DNA of 64,000 nucleotides from Chryseobacterium sp. ON_d1 (GCF_006829085.1 NZ_BJTC01000015.1:62001-126000); one strand, 5' to 3'; positions 17,992-26,882 are shown, counted from the stretch's first letter. Numbers and translations are program-made. Notes: generated from the sequence alone by a model not told the origin.

Positions 17992-19344
17992 TTACCCTTT
18001 ATCTCCCCCATCATTATGCTGAAACCCGATGGCTCTTTGTGGTTCTTCCACTACTCTGTAAGTCTCCAGTTCATTTTTCAATGCCTGAATTCTGAACTGA
18101 AAGTCATCAAAATTATTGATAATAACATCAGCCAGGAATCTTGCTACCTGATCAAGATATTCTTCAGTAAGCTTAGACCCTGCATCTCTTAAAGCTCCGT
18201 TTAAAAGATTCTGGTCGATCTTCAGTTTTTCGTTTCTGGTTTTCTGGTAAAGGTTTTTAATTCTTTTCTTTAAGCTTTGGGTAAAATCGATCAGCATGGT
18301 ATTGCTGAAGGCCTTCATTTTTGAAGAGATGTCATGCCAGAAAGGAACTTTATCTGCTTTGTTGTTTTTAAGAATTTTGTAGAGCAAAGAGTCTTCTTCA
18401 AGTCCCCTGGTCATTGCGTAAAGAATAATTTCTGAACGTTCAGAGGCATTAGGAGGAAAAATAGGGATCAGCACGTCAAATCTTCCGGGAGCAAGAATTT
18501 CTTCATCAATTTCTGCTACAGAATTAGCTGAGCCTACCATCAGAACTCCTTCTTTTTCAAATTTGCTGATGTAATGCAGAATAAGCTCCTGGGCTTCCAG
18601 ATTACAGGAAGCAATATCCGTTTCTGCTCTTCGCTGCATCATAATTTCATCAAAGTCATCCAGGAAAAGCAGCATTTTATTTTCCTTCATCATGCTCAGC
18701 AGGAAATCACTGAAATTGATTTCATTTCCATCAATCAATGATGTTCCCAGGTAGTGTTTTTTAACTTCTTTAAACTGATATCCGATGATTTCAGCAATCT
18801 TGTTGGCCCAGAATATCTTACCGCTCCCGGGAGGCCCGTACAGAATAATGCCTGCAGGCTTGTTGATTCCCCAGTCTTTGATCTGCTGTGGATTAAGGAA
18901 AGGTTCCAAAACGCTGGAGGTATAAAAAAACAGATCTCTGTATCCTATGAAATCCCTTTGCTGCAGACTGGTTTTATGTCCGAAATAGTCATACACAAAC
19001 TGATAGTTTCCTCCCAGTTTGTTATCAATTCCATAACTTGATACGGAAGATTTGAAAAAACCGTTGTCGAAGATATTGAGATTATTGTCTTTGATCACCT
19101 TTTCTACCTTATCTTTGGGCTGTTTGATGACTTCAGCAATCTGTTCCAGCGTTTTATTTTTATCAAGATCTTTTTCATAGAGCCTTAAAAAATCGATATT
19201 TTCGCGGGCGAATTTTTCAAAATCCTTTTTTACTTCAAAATTAGTGCTTATACAGTCTACCAGTTCAAGATCAAAATCCTGAATAAACTGTTTGATGGCT
19301 TCTGCAGAAACATTTAATTCTTCTGCCAGTTCAATTAGCTTCAT
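17992..19344 (-). CDS. AAA ATPase with N-terminal IF2N-like repeats and altered Walker A
   Basis: A 450-aa AAA+ protein. The N-terminal 92 residues hold two similar helix-turn-helix units (KLIELAEELNVSAEAIKQFI at 2-21; NKTLEQIAEVIKQPKDKVEK at 63-82) like the IF2 N-terminal fold. In the AAA core, Walker A is GPPGSGK (170-176) followed by Ile177 where Ser/Thr normally coordinates Mg2+. Walker B is LLFLDDFDE (225-233), sensor 1 is GSANS, and the Arg-finger region is APGRFD. The Ile is coded by a clear ATA codon in an otherwise intact gene. ATP binding may remain while hydrolysis is altered. First gene of the unit, divergent from the ABC exporter. Confidence 0.82.
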   Translation of the reverse strand: MKLIELAEELNVSAEAIKQFIQDFDLELVDCISTNFEVKKDFEKFARENIDFLRLYEKDLDKNKTLEQIAEVIKQPKDKVEKVIKDNNLNIFDNGFFKSSVSSYGIDNKLGGNYQFVYDYFGHKTSLQQRDFIGYRDLFFYTSSVLEPFLNPQQIKDWGINKPAGIILYGPPGSGKIFWANKIAEIIGYQFKEVKKHYLGTSLIDGNEINFSDFLLSMMKENKMLLFLDDFDEIMMQRRAETDIASCNLEAQELILHYISKFEKEGVLMVGSANSVAEIDEEILAPGRFDVLIPIFPPNASERSEIILYAMTRGLEEDSLLYKILKNNKADKVPFWHDISSKMKAFSNTMLIDFTQSLKKRIKNLYQKTRNEKLKIDQNLLNGALRDAGSKLTEEYLDQVARFLADVIINNFDDFQFRIQALKNELETYRVVEEPQRAIGFQHNDGGDKG

Positions 19345-19460
19345 AACTGTTGATTAATTCTATCAAATTTAATGTATTTACCTATAAATTAATATTGATT
19401 TATGATAATTCTGTAACATTCTCTAATTTACATAGACTACTACTATGTAAAACAAATTAC

Positions 19461-20363
19461 ATGGAAAAGATTTTATCAGTAAAAAATTTGACGAAAAAAT
19501 TCAAGAGAGTTGTAGTCAACAATATTTCTTTTGACGTCGAAAGAGGTAATGTTTATGGGCTTCTGGGACCTAATGGAAGCGGGAAATCCACTACTTTTGG
19601 GATGCTGCTTTCAACCATTAACCCCACCAGCGGAGACTGGTTCTGGTTTGGTAAGAAAGGAACTGATCCGGACACTTTAAAAAAGATAGGAGCTATTATT
19701 GAACAGCCTAACTTTTACCCTTATTTAAGCGCTGAAACCAACCTTAAGATTGTCGCAGAAATTAAAAATGCGCCTTATTCAAGGATTGATGAAGTTTTGA
19801 AAACGGTTAATCTGTATGAAAGAAGAACGGATGCTTTCAAAACTTTTTCTTTAGGTATGAAACAGCGCCTTGCCATTGCTTCTGCTATGCTGAACAACCC
19901 AGAAGTATTGATTTTAGATGAACCTACCAACGGGCTGGATCCTGAAGGAATCATACAGATCAGAGAAATTATCAGTGATATTGCCAAACAAGGAATCACC
20001 ATTATTATTGCAAGCCACCTTCTGGATGAAATTGAAAAAATCTGCAGTCATGTGATTGTATTGAAAGAAGGAAATTCCATTTACTGTGGACGGGTGGACG
20101 AAATGACTTCCAATAATGGCTATTTTGAACTGAAAGCAGATAACAATACAATACTTTTAAATGCTTTAAATGAACTTCAATGGTTTTCCTCCATCAATCA
20201 GGACGGTGACCTTATCAAAGCTCAGATTCGTGATGATGCTTCAATTTCAGCTTCCGCAATGAATCAGAAACTGGCAGAAAAAGGGATTTATCTTTCCCAT
20301 CTGACCAAGAAAAAACTGTCCCTTGAATCTCAATTCCTTGAACTTGTAAAAAACACCAATTAG
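19461..20363 (+). CDS. ABC-2 type exporter, ATP-binding protein
   Basis: A 300-aa ABC ATPase. Walker A is GPNGSGKST (36-44), the signature is FSLGMKQRL, Walker B plus D-loop is VLILDEPTNGLDP, and the switch is IIIASH. A C-terminal extension of about 80 residues is typical of DrrA/BcrA-type subunits. The frame is open from 19350, but the alignable protein starts at the ATG at 19461 (MEKILSVKNL). It pairs with the permease that begins 2 bp after its stop. The substrate may be a peptide, antibiotic or lipid; nothing nearby decides this. Confidence 0.92.
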   Translation: MEKILSVKNLTKKFKRVVVNNISFDVERGNVYGLLGPNGSGKSTTFGMLLSTINPTSGDWFWFGKKGTDPDTLKKIGAIIEQPNFYPYLSAETNLKIVAEIKNAPYSRIDEVLKTVNLYERRTDAFKTFSLGMKQRLAIASAMLNNPEVLILDEPTNGLDPEGIIQIREIISDIAKQGITIIIASHLLDEIEKICSHVIVLKEGNSIYCGRVDEMTSNNGYFELKADNNTILLNALNELQWFSSINQDGDLIKAQIRDDASISASAMNQKLAEKGIYLSHLTKKKLSLESQFLELVKNTN

Positions 20364-20365
20364 TC

Positions 20366-21211
20366 ATGATCAAATTATTAAAACTGGAATATTACAAAAA
20401 CCTGAACTACCAACCTTTTAAGGTTTTCACCATACTTTATTTCGCCATTCTTATCGCCTTACTTTTCATCGGACTGGTTGACTTTGATGTTTTTGGGGGA
20501 ACCGTAAACTTAAAAGAACAAGGGATTTATAATTTCCCGGAAATCTGGAATTTCACCACCTGGATTGTTGCCTTACTGAAAATTTTCCTGGGGCTGATTA
20601 TTGTCTTCTCCATTTCACAGGAGTTCAGTAACAGAATGTTCAAGCAGAATACGATTGATGGATTGAGCAGAAAGGAATTCATCACTTCAAAATTGCTGAC
20701 AATAAGTATTTTCACTATTGTTTCAACAGCTATTGTATTGGGAATTACTTTATTTCTGGGATATCAATATTCGAATACGACGGAATCTACAAAGGTTTTT
20801 GCTGAAATTTTCTTTATTGGAAATTATTTTGTGAAGCTATTTACCTTCTTTTGCTTCTTAATGTTCCTTTCAATTTTACTGAGAAAATCTATTTTTGTTT
20901 TTCTTGCCCTTTTCGTTTTCTGGATTGGCGAAGGAATTTTAACCGCTTTTGAAACGTATTCAAAAGTAAAGGGAATGCAGGGACCCCAAAGAAATGAGGT
21001 TCTTCAGAATGATTTTTTTATCTCGCATCTTTTACCGCTGGAAAGCATGTCAAGCCTTATTCCTAACCCAATGATGAGATTAAATATGGCCAAAGTGATG
21101 GGCGTAAAATATGATTTCCATTACCCTACAGAAAGTCTTATTGCCTGTCTGGTATGGTGTGCTGTTTTTATATTCGGATCGTACTGGATTCTGAGAAAAA
21201 GAGATTGGTAG
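20366..21211 (+). CDS. ABC-2 type exporter, permease
   Basis: A 281-aa membrane protein with six hydrophobic helices, including FTILYFAILIALLFIGLV, the two central pairs at about 100-165 and the C-terminal CLVWCAVFIFGSYWIL. A large loop lies after the first helix, and the conserved segment ISQEFSNRMFKQNTIDGLSR is the cytoplasmic coupling region of ABC-2 permeases. It is translationally close to the ATPase (2 bp). Ends before a bidirectional terminator. Confidence 0.88.
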   Translation: MIKLLKLEYYKNLNYQPFKVFTILYFAILIALLFIGLVDFDVFGGTVNLKEQGIYNFPEIWNFTTWIVALLKIFLGLIIVFSISQEFSNRMFKQNTIDGLSRKEFITSKLLTISIFTIVSTAIVLGITLFLGYQYSNTTESTKVFAEIFFIGNYFVKLFTFFCFLMFLSILLRKSIFVFLALFVFWIGEGILTAFETYSKVKGMQGPQRNEVLQNDFFISHLLPLESMSSLIPNPMMRLNMAKVMGVKYDFHYPTESLIACLVWCAVFIFGSYWILRKRDW

Positions 21212-21290
21212 ATTTCAATTCTGAAGATTAAAAGATTTAATCATTAAAATATTTAAAGATTATTAATGACTATAATTAGTTCAAAATAAA

Positions 21291-21312
21291 AAGGCTGCCA
21301 TCCGGCAGCCTT
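21291..21312. terminator. Bidirectional terminator
   Basis: AAGGCTGCC (21291-21299) and GGCAGCCTT (21304-21312) with an ATCC loop. The T tract is better on the minus strand (TTTTTATTTTG), serving msrAB. The plus-strand ABC permease may use it too. Confidence 0.85.
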
Positions 21313-21321
21313 CCTTTCACA

Positions 21322-22437
21322 TTACTTTTTATCTAACAACGGAAGATATTTTCCGTATCCTTTGCTTTCCATTTCCGCTTTCGGAATAAATTTCAGCGAA
21401 GCACTGTTGATACAGTAACGAAGTCCTCCTTTATCCTGTGGTCCGTCTGTGAAAACGTGCCCTAAGTGGGCGTCGCCGGTTTTACTTCTTACCTCTACTC
21501 TTGTCATCCCGTGGGAACGATCCATTTTTTCGTCAATTAAACTTTTTGTAATCGGTTTTGAAAAACTTGGCCATCCACATCCGGATTCAAATTTATCTGT
21601 AGACACAAATAAAGGCTCTCCTGTGGTGATATCTACATAAATTCCTTCTCGGGTTTCGTTCCAGTATTCATTCTGGAAAGGTCTTTCTGTACCGTTTTCC
21701 TGAGTAACATTATATTGTTCAGCGGTCAGTTTCTCCTTTAAAACTTTTTTATCCTGTTTTTGATAAGCTGGTTTTGGAAGAGGATTGGCTTTTTTAGCCA
21801 TTTCAAAAAGTCCCGGTTCAATGTGGCAGTATCCGCCAGGATTTTTGTCCAGATAATCCTGATGATAATCTTCTGCTCTGTAGAAGTTTTTCAACGGAAT
21901 AGTTTCTACCAATATCGGTTTGCTATAATTTTTGGCCAGTTTCTGAACTTCACCTTTTACAGTGGCTTCGTCTGTTTTATCTGTGAAATAAATTCCTGTT
22001 CTGTACTGGTTTCCTCTGTCATTTCCCTGCTGATCCTTACTAGTAGGATCAATGGTTTTGAAATACAGATCAATCAACAGTTTCAGGTCTACCTGTTCAG
22101 GATCATATTTTACCTTTACGGTTTCTGCAAAACCTGTTGTATGACTTACGACCTCTTCATAAGTAGGATTTTGGGTATTTCCATTGGCATACCCCACTTC
22201 TGTTCCTACAACCCCACGAATCTGTTGAAAAAAATGTTCTGTTCCCCAGAAACATCCACCTGCAAAATAAATCTCTCTAACGTTTTTGTTATCCATAATT
22301 TTCTCATTTTCTTTTTTTATTTCCACTACATTAGGCTTGTTTTTTTTGAAAAGCCCGGATCCTGCAGCAAATACTGCGATACCCAGAATGATTCCGAGTA
22401 CTATTAATATATTTTTCATTTTTACCTTTTTATTCAT
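21322..22437 (-). CDS. msrAB: Membrane-anchored methionine sulfoxide reductase MsrA-MsrB fusion
   Basis: A 371-aa bifunctional repair enzyme reducing both Met-S-oxide and Met-R-oxide. A membrane anchor (about 8-27) places it in the periplasm. The MsrA domain (about 54-210) carries GGCFWGTEH with catalytic Cys62. The MsrB domain (about 235-360) carries SGCGWPSF, whose Cys is the likely resolving residue, and the catalytic Cys342 in RYCINSASL. The two CxxC zinc pairs of many MsrB proteins are absent. The start codon overlaps the DUF417 stop by one base (TAATG), so they are translationally coupled. Last gene of the sigma/anti-sigma module. Confidence 0.95.
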   Translation of the reverse strand: MNKKVKMKNILIVLGIILGIAVFAAGSGLFKKNKPNVVEIKKENEKIMDNKNVREIYFAGGCFWGTEHFFQQIRGVVGTEVGYANGNTQNPTYEEVVSHTTGFAETVKVKYDPEQVDLKLLIDLYFKTIDPTSKDQQGNDRGNQYRTGIYFTDKTDEATVKGEVQKLAKNYSKPILVETIPLKNFYRAEDYHQDYLDKNPGGYCHIEPGLFEMAKKANPLPKPAYQKQDKKVLKEKLTAEQYNVTQENGTERPFQNEYWNETREGIYVDITTGEPLFVSTDKFESGCGWPSFSKPITKSLIDEKMDRSHGMTRVEVRSKTGDAHLGHVFTDGPQDKGGLRYCINSASLKFIPKAEMESKGYGKYLPLLDKK

Positions 22438-22880
22438 TACTTATTATTTTGAACGATCATGACTCCAAATCCTAAAAGCATAAGGTCTTTTAAAATAAAG
22501 AAATCCGTCACAGGCACTCCATCCACTATTTTCCAAACTCCCGGTGTGGTAAATAAATAGCTTAATGTCACCAGAAAAGTTACAATCATTCCTATTCCTG
22601 CGTACTTCTTCAGTACAGCAAATTTCGCACTAAATATCAGGAGTAATGCAATGATAATTTCTATCGCTCCGATAAGATTTGACACTGCCTGGACGCTTAT
22701 AATTTTATATACGAAAAAAGTTAAGAAATGGTTTTCTACCAAAGGTTTTATTGCTGCTGCTTCTGTAGGGGTAAATTTGAAAATACCAATCCACAGCAAA
22801 ATAAGCGCTGCTCCGAAAAGTGAAATGTAATACCCGATTCGGGCTAATTGATTTTTAGATTCCTGTACTGTTCCGACCAT
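22437..22880 (-). CDS. DUF417 (YkgB/RclC-like) membrane protein
   Basis: A 147-aa inner-membrane protein with four helices. The family signature WIGIFKFTPTEAAAIKPLVENH follows the first helix, and the end resembles YkgB (VTDFFILKDLMLLGFG). E. coli YkgB (RclC) belongs to the reactive-chlorine resistance operon. Coupling to msrAB here points to the same kind of stress, although the molecular role of the family is not settled. An ECF-type promoter lies in the 79-bp gap upstream. Confidence 0.88.
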   Translation of the reverse strand: MVGTVQESKNQLARIGYYISLFGAALILLWIGIFKFTPTEAAAIKPLVENHFLTFFVYKIISVQAVSNLIGAIEIIIALLLIFSAKFAVLKKYAGIGMIVTFLVTLSYLFTTPGVWKIVDGVPVTDFFILKDLMLLGFGVMIVQNNK

Positions 22881-22918
22881 ATTTTAAGATTTTAATTGAA
22901 TACTTTATTGTTTTCAGA

Positions 22919-22951
22919 AGTATAGTCGGAGGCTTTTTAAAATCCTGACAG
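22919..22951 (-). promoter_or_regulatory. Candidate ECF sigma promoter before DUF417-msrAB
   Basis: On the minus strand TGTCAGGATTTT, about 9 nt, then CCGACTATAC gives an ECF-like GGAT/CGAC pair spaced 17 bp start to start. The DUF417 ATG lies about 40 nt downstream. No TAnnTTTG box is seen in this gap. Confidence 0.5.
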
Positions 22952-22959
22952 AATTTTTA

Positions 22960-23229
22960 TCAGAAATTTAACTTATCGATCATTTTATTTTTAAAGTCCT
23001 GAATTTCAGACTCATTTATTTCTTTCTCTTTCTCAGAAAAAGTCTTTTTAAAAACTTTATCCAGAAGAGCCAGCTTTTCACTGTACATCCTGCACCATTT
23101 GCAAATCATCAGGTGCATGCTAAGCATCCTGTTTTCTCTGGGAGAAATGGATTGGGCATTCCTTTTTTCCATCAGTAAAGTAGCTTCACTGCATGGTAAA
23201 AATAGTATATGTAGTATTCTTTTTATCAT
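22960..23229 (-). CDS. Zinc-binding anti-sigma factor (ZAS-like)
   Basis: An 89-aa protein with the anti-sigma zinc motif HLMICKWC (His39, Cys43, Cys46) and an additional Cys13 as candidate fourth ligand, then a helical charged C-terminus. There is no membrane helix, so it would be a soluble, redox-sensing type. It starts 6 bp after the ECF sigma stop, which is the usual sigma/anti-sigma arrangement. The C-terminal half is too short for a sensing domain, so zinc release on thiol oxidation is the likely trigger (inference). Confidence 0.75.
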   Translation of the reverse strand: MIKRILHILFLPCSEATLLMEKRNAQSISPRENRMLSMHLMICKWCRMYSEKLALLDKVFKKTFSEKEKEINESEIQDFKNKMIDKLNF

Positions 23230-23235
23230 TATTCC

Positions 23236-23790
23236 TTATGATTTTGAAAACCAGTTAAACTCCAGACATTCTCTGAGCTGCATCCGGCTTCGTTGCAAAA
23301 TCTTCCAAAGATTAGTCGTGGAAACATTCAATTCCTGACTTACTTCCGGTGCTTTTTTTTCTTCGATATAATACATTTTCAGCAGGATCTTCCATCTGGA
23401 GGGTAATTCTTCAATACATTCCTCCAAGGTTTTATTAAAATCTGCACTGTCTAAAAGTTCATCGCCTTCACCGGATACATTCCAGTCATTCAGAACATCA
23501 TTATGTTTCCATGAACCTGTTTCATCAAAGAAATGATCAAGTCTTATATTCGGTTCTGATTTATATTTTTTCCGGTAAAAATCTGCCACTTTCCTGTTCA
23601 GAATCGCCATCAGCCAGGTCAATGCCTGACTTTTCCCTTCGAAAGAATCATAGGCTGAGTAGGCCGCAAGAAAAACTTCCTGAACTACATCCTGTGCATC
23701 TTCTTTATTCGAAAGCACATACAGCGCCCGCTTCAAAAGCGGCCCTGAATATTGCTCTATCCAGCTTTTCAATTCTTCATCTTTTGTCAT
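23236..23790 (-). CDS. ECF-type RNA polymerase sigma factor
   Basis: A 184-aa sigma-70-family protein. Region 2 is about residues 8-80 (LYVLSNKEDAQDVVQEVFLAAY, then LTWLMAILNRKVADFYRK). Region 4 is about 120-178 with a helix-turn-helix (APEVSQELNVSTTNLWKILQRSR). Transcription probably comes from the standard -7 box TAATTTTG at 23850-23857. It heads the sigma, anti-sigma, DUF417, msrAB set. Sigma factors with soluble zinc anti-sigmas next to msr genes suggest an oxidative or chlorine stress response. Confidence 0.93.
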   Translation of the reverse strand: MTKDEELKSWIEQYSGPLLKRALYVLSNKEDAQDVVQEVFLAAYSAYDSFEGKSQALTWLMAILNRKVADFYRKKYKSEPNIRLDHFFDETGSWKHNDVLNDWNVSGEGDELLDSADFNKTLEECIEELPSRWKILLKMYYIEEKKAPEVSQELNVSTTNLWKILQRSRMQLRECLEFNWFSKS

Positions 23791-23849
23791 AGGAAGGATT
23801 TCTGTCTTTTCTCAGATCACAACGAAGGTAGTAAGTTAAACGGATATTC

Positions 23850-23857
23850 CAAAATTA
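23850..23857 (-). promoter_or_regulatory. -7 box before the ECF sigma gene
   Basis: TAATTTTG on the minus strand matches TAnnTTTG, 60 nt before the sigma-factor ATG. This suggests housekeeping transcription of the regulator pair. Confidence 0.5.
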
Positions 23858-23882
23858 GATTATTATTGATTGTTTTTGCCAC

Positions 23883-23915
23883 AAACCTTATAGGTTTTAA
23901 AAACCTATAAGGTTT
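23883..23915. repeat. Perfect 16-bp inverted repeat
   Basis: AAACCTTATAGGTTTT (23883-23898) and AAAACCTATAAGGTTT (23900-23915) are exact reverse complements separated by one base. They lie between the divergent sigma and alaS genes, upstream of both promoters. Confidence 0.7.
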
Positions 23916-23990
23916 ACGATACATCCGTTAGCCCAACTCTTCACCATTCAAAACATAGTATAAAATTATTACAAATCGCTTAAAAATCTT

Positions 23991-23998
23991 AAATTTGC
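23991..23998 (+). promoter_or_regulatory. -7 box of alaS
   Basis: TAAATTTG matches TAnnTTTG, 43 nt before the alaS ATG. Confidence 0.6.
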
Positions 23999-24041
23999 AA
24001 CTTATCAAAAATTTGATATTTAAAAAAGCAAAAGCAATACT

Positions 24042-26645
24042 ATGACATCACAAGAAATACGTCAAAAATTTTTAGACTATTTTAAAAGTAAGGAGCATTT
24101 AATCGTTCCTTCAGCTCCTATTGTGCTGAAAGACGACCCTACCCTTATGTTTTCCAACTCCGGAATGACACAGTTCAAGGATTTTTTCCTTGGCTACAAA
24201 ACGCCTACCGCCCCGAGAATTGCTGATACACAGAAGTGTCTGAGAGTTTCCGGGAAGCACAATGACCTGGATGATGTGGGGAGAGATACTTACCACCATA
24301 CCATGTTTGAAATGTTGGGAAACTGGTCTTTCGGGGATTACTTCAAAAAAGAGGCTATTGCTTTTGCCTGGGAATTACTGACTGAAGTATACGGAATTCC
24401 AAAAGAAAATTTATATGTAACGATTTTTGAGGGTGATGCTTCTGAAAATCTGGACAGGGACCAGGATGCTTATGACTTCTGGAAATCCCATATTTCGGAA
24501 GACAGAATCATCAATGGAAATAAAAAAGATAATTTCTGGGAAATGGGTGAAAGCGGACCGTGCGGACCGTGTTCAGAAATCCATATTGACCTGAGAACAC
24601 CTGAAGAAAAAGCAGCCGTTCCGGGAATTTCCCTTGTGAACCAGGATCACCCGCAGGTCGTGGAAGTATGGAACCTGGTTTTCATGGAATTCAACAGAAA
24701 AGCAGATAAATCGTTAGAGAAGCTTCCTGCTCAGCATGTAGATACAGGAATGGGCTTCGAACGTCTTTGTATGGCGCTTCAAGGGAAGTCTTCCAACTAT
24801 GATACCGATGTTTTTACTCCGCTTATTTCTAAAGTTGAGGAGCTTTCTGGTAAAAAATACACCGGAATTTTAGAAAATGAAAAAGATATTGCCATCCGTG
24901 TTGTGGTAGACCATATCAGAGCGGTTTCTTTTGCTATTGCAGACGGACAGTTACCCTCCAACGGAGGAGCAGGTTATGTAATCAGAAGAATTTTAAGAAG
25001 AGGAATTTCTTATTCTTACCGATTCCTGGATATGAAAGAACCTTTCCTTTACAAGCTTGTGGCCGTTCTTCAGGAACAAATGGGATCTTTCTTCCCGGAA
25101 ATCGAAAAGCAGGGTAAACTGGTTGCTGAAGTGATTAAAAGTGAAGAAGATTCATTCTTAAAAACCATTGAGAACGGTTTGATCAGAGTTGAAAAGCTGA
25201 TTCAGCAGACCATTGCTGATAACCTTAAAGTATTACCAAGTGAAGAAGTATTTGAGCTGTATGATACTTATGGATTCCCTGATGATCTGACAAGAATTAT
25301 TGCAGAAGAAAAAGGGTTAACCATTGATGAAGCAGGTTTCAAGGCAGAAATGGAGAAACAAAAACTTCGTTCAAAAGCGGATTCTGCTCAGAAAGTGTAT
25401 GACTGGGTTACTTTAGAGGAAAGAGAAGAAAACTTTGTGGGTTATGATCAGACTGAATCTGAAACCTATATTACGAGATACAGAAAGGTAGAAAATAAAG
25501 ACGGAGAATTTTACCAGGTGGTATTAAGCAGTTCTCCTTTCTATCCTGAAGGAGGAGGTCAGGTTGGAGACAAAGGAGTTCTTGAGAATGCTGTTGAAAG
25601 CTTTGAGGTGTTGGAAACTAAAAAAGAAAACGGATTGATTATATCCTTAATCAATGGTCTTCCAAAAGATGCAGGTGCTCTTTTCTATGCTAAAGTAAAC
25701 GCTTCTGAAAGAAAAAATTCTCAGGCTAACCACTCTGTCACCCACCTTCTGCATGAAGCTTTAAGAGATGTTCTGGGAACTCACGTGGAGCAGAAAGGTT
25801 CTTATGTAGGGCCTGATTATCTGCGTTTCGACTTCTCTCATTTCAACAAAATGACTGAGGAAGAACTGGCATTGATTGAAGATAAAGTAAACCAAAAGAT
25901 CAAAGAAAGCATTGCGTTACAGGAATTCAGAAGTATTCCAATTCAGGAAGCTCTGGATAAAGGTGCCATGGCTTTATTTGGTGAAAAATATGGTGACCAT
26001 GTGAGAATGATCCAGTTTGGTAGTTCAAAGGAACTTTGCGGAGGAACTCACGTAAAAAACACCAGCGAAATCGGTCATTTCAAGATCACTTCCGAAGGTT
26101 CTGCTGCTGCGGGAATCAGAAGGATTGAGGCGATTTCAGGAGATAAATCTGAAGAATATTTCAAAAATCTTGAAAAACAGATCATTGAACTTTCTCAATT
26201 ATTGAAGTCTAAAGATGTAGTAAGGTCTATCGAGAAACTGATTGAAGAAAACACTTCATTGAAAGCTGAGGTAGATGCCCTTAAAAAGGAAAAAGCAAAA
26301 GGAGAAATCGGAGAATGGAAGAATGCTTATGAGCAGAAAGGCAACAAGCAGCTTCTTGTAAAGAAAACTTCCCTGGATGCCGGTTCTGTAAAAGACATCG
26401 TATTCCAGCTGAAGAGAGAAATCCCAGCTTCAGTAACGATCATTCTTTCGGATGCAGACGGAAAACCGATGATTACCGTTGGGGTTTCTGATGATCTGGC
26501 TGCAGATTATCAGGCTGGCGCTATTGTAAAGGATCTTGCCAAAGAAATCCAAGGTGGTGGTGGTGGAAACCCAGGTTTTGCAACAGCAGGGGGTAAAAAC
26601 CTTGAAGGGTTAGAAAACGCTTACCAAAAAGCTTTGAATATTTAA
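24042..26645 (+). CDS. alaS: Alanyl-tRNA synthetase
   Basis: Attaches alanine to tRNA-Ala and edits mischarged Ser/Gly. The 867-aa length is normal. The class II catalytic domain opens MTSQEIRQKFLDYFKSKEHL with motif 2 near RVSGKHNDLDDVGRDTYHHTMFEMLGNWSFGDYF. The editing domain has the zinc motifs HSVTH and CGGTH. A coiled coil (about 700-750) precedes the C-Ala domain with its Gly-rich end GGGGGNPGFATAGG. Monocistronic with its own promoter and terminator. Confidence 0.98.
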   Translation: MTSQEIRQKFLDYFKSKEHLIVPSAPIVLKDDPTLMFSNSGMTQFKDFFLGYKTPTAPRIADTQKCLRVSGKHNDLDDVGRDTYHHTMFEMLGNWSFGDYFKKEAIAFAWELLTEVYGIPKENLYVTIFEGDASENLDRDQDAYDFWKSHISEDRIINGNKKDNFWEMGESGPCGPCSEIHIDLRTPEEKAAVPGISLVNQDHPQVVEVWNLVFMEFNRKADKSLEKLPAQHVDTGMGFERLCMALQGKSSNYDTDVFTPLISKVEELSGKKYTGILENEKDIAIRVVVDHIRAVSFAIADGQLPSNGGAGYVIRRILRRGISYSYRFLDMKEPFLYKLVAVLQEQMGSFFPEIEKQGKLVAEVIKSEEDSFLKTIENGLIRVEKLIQQTIADNLKVLPSEEVFELYDTYGFPDDLTRIIAEEKGLTIDEAGFKAEMEKQKLRSKADSAQKVYDWVTLEEREENFVGYDQTESETYITRYRKVENKDGEFYQVVLSSSPFYPEGGGQVGDKGVLENAVESFEVLETKKENGLIISLINGLPKDAGALFYAKVNASERKNSQANHSVTHLLHEALRDVLGTHVEQKGSYVGPDYLRFDFSHFNKMTEEELALIEDKVNQKIKESIALQEFRSIPIQEALDKGAMALFGEKYGDHVRMIQFGSSKELCGGTHVKNTSEIGHFKITSEGSAAAGIRRIEAISGDKSEEYFKNLEKQIIELSQLLKSKDVVRSIEKLIEENTSLKAEVDALKKEKAKGEIGEWKNAYEQKGNKQLLVKKTSLDAGSVKDIVFQLKREIPASVTIILSDADGKPMITVGVSDDLAADYQAGAIVKDLAKEIQGGGGGNPGFATAGGKNLEGLENAYQKALNI

Positions 26646-26675
26646 GAATAGTATACCTATTATAAATTTTAGAAT

Positions 26676-26704
26676 AGGCTGTTTCATTTTGAGACAGCCT
26701 GTTT
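26676..26704 (+). terminator. Intrinsic terminator after alaS
   Basis: AGGCTGTTTC (26676-26685) and GAGACAGCCT (26691-26700) with an ATTTT loop and a following GTTTTCGTTT tract. Confidence 0.8.
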
Positions 26705-26729
26705 TCGTTTTAACTATTATCTTTTATTT

Positions 26730-26882
26730 AACGCTAAGATCACAAGAAATTCTCATGCTATCATAAATATTTCCGTTCGCAAAGACGTTACACTCAGCTA
26801 TGAAATGATTGCGTTTTTTGCTAAATGGAATGCCTTTGCGAACGAGAAAAGCAGGAAATAAAAACTTTGCGTACACTGCGTT
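26730..26882. repeat. Palindromic intergenic element, copy 2
   Basis: A 153-bp nested palindrome. The inner 25-nt arms at 26774-26798 and 26820-26844 (CGTTCGCAAAG...CAGC against GCTAA...CTTTGCGAACG) enclose 21 nt. The outer ends are AACGC (26730-26734) and GCGTT (26878-26882). It shares the 25-nt arm design and right-end sequence with 13810-13950. No open frame. Confidence 0.7.
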
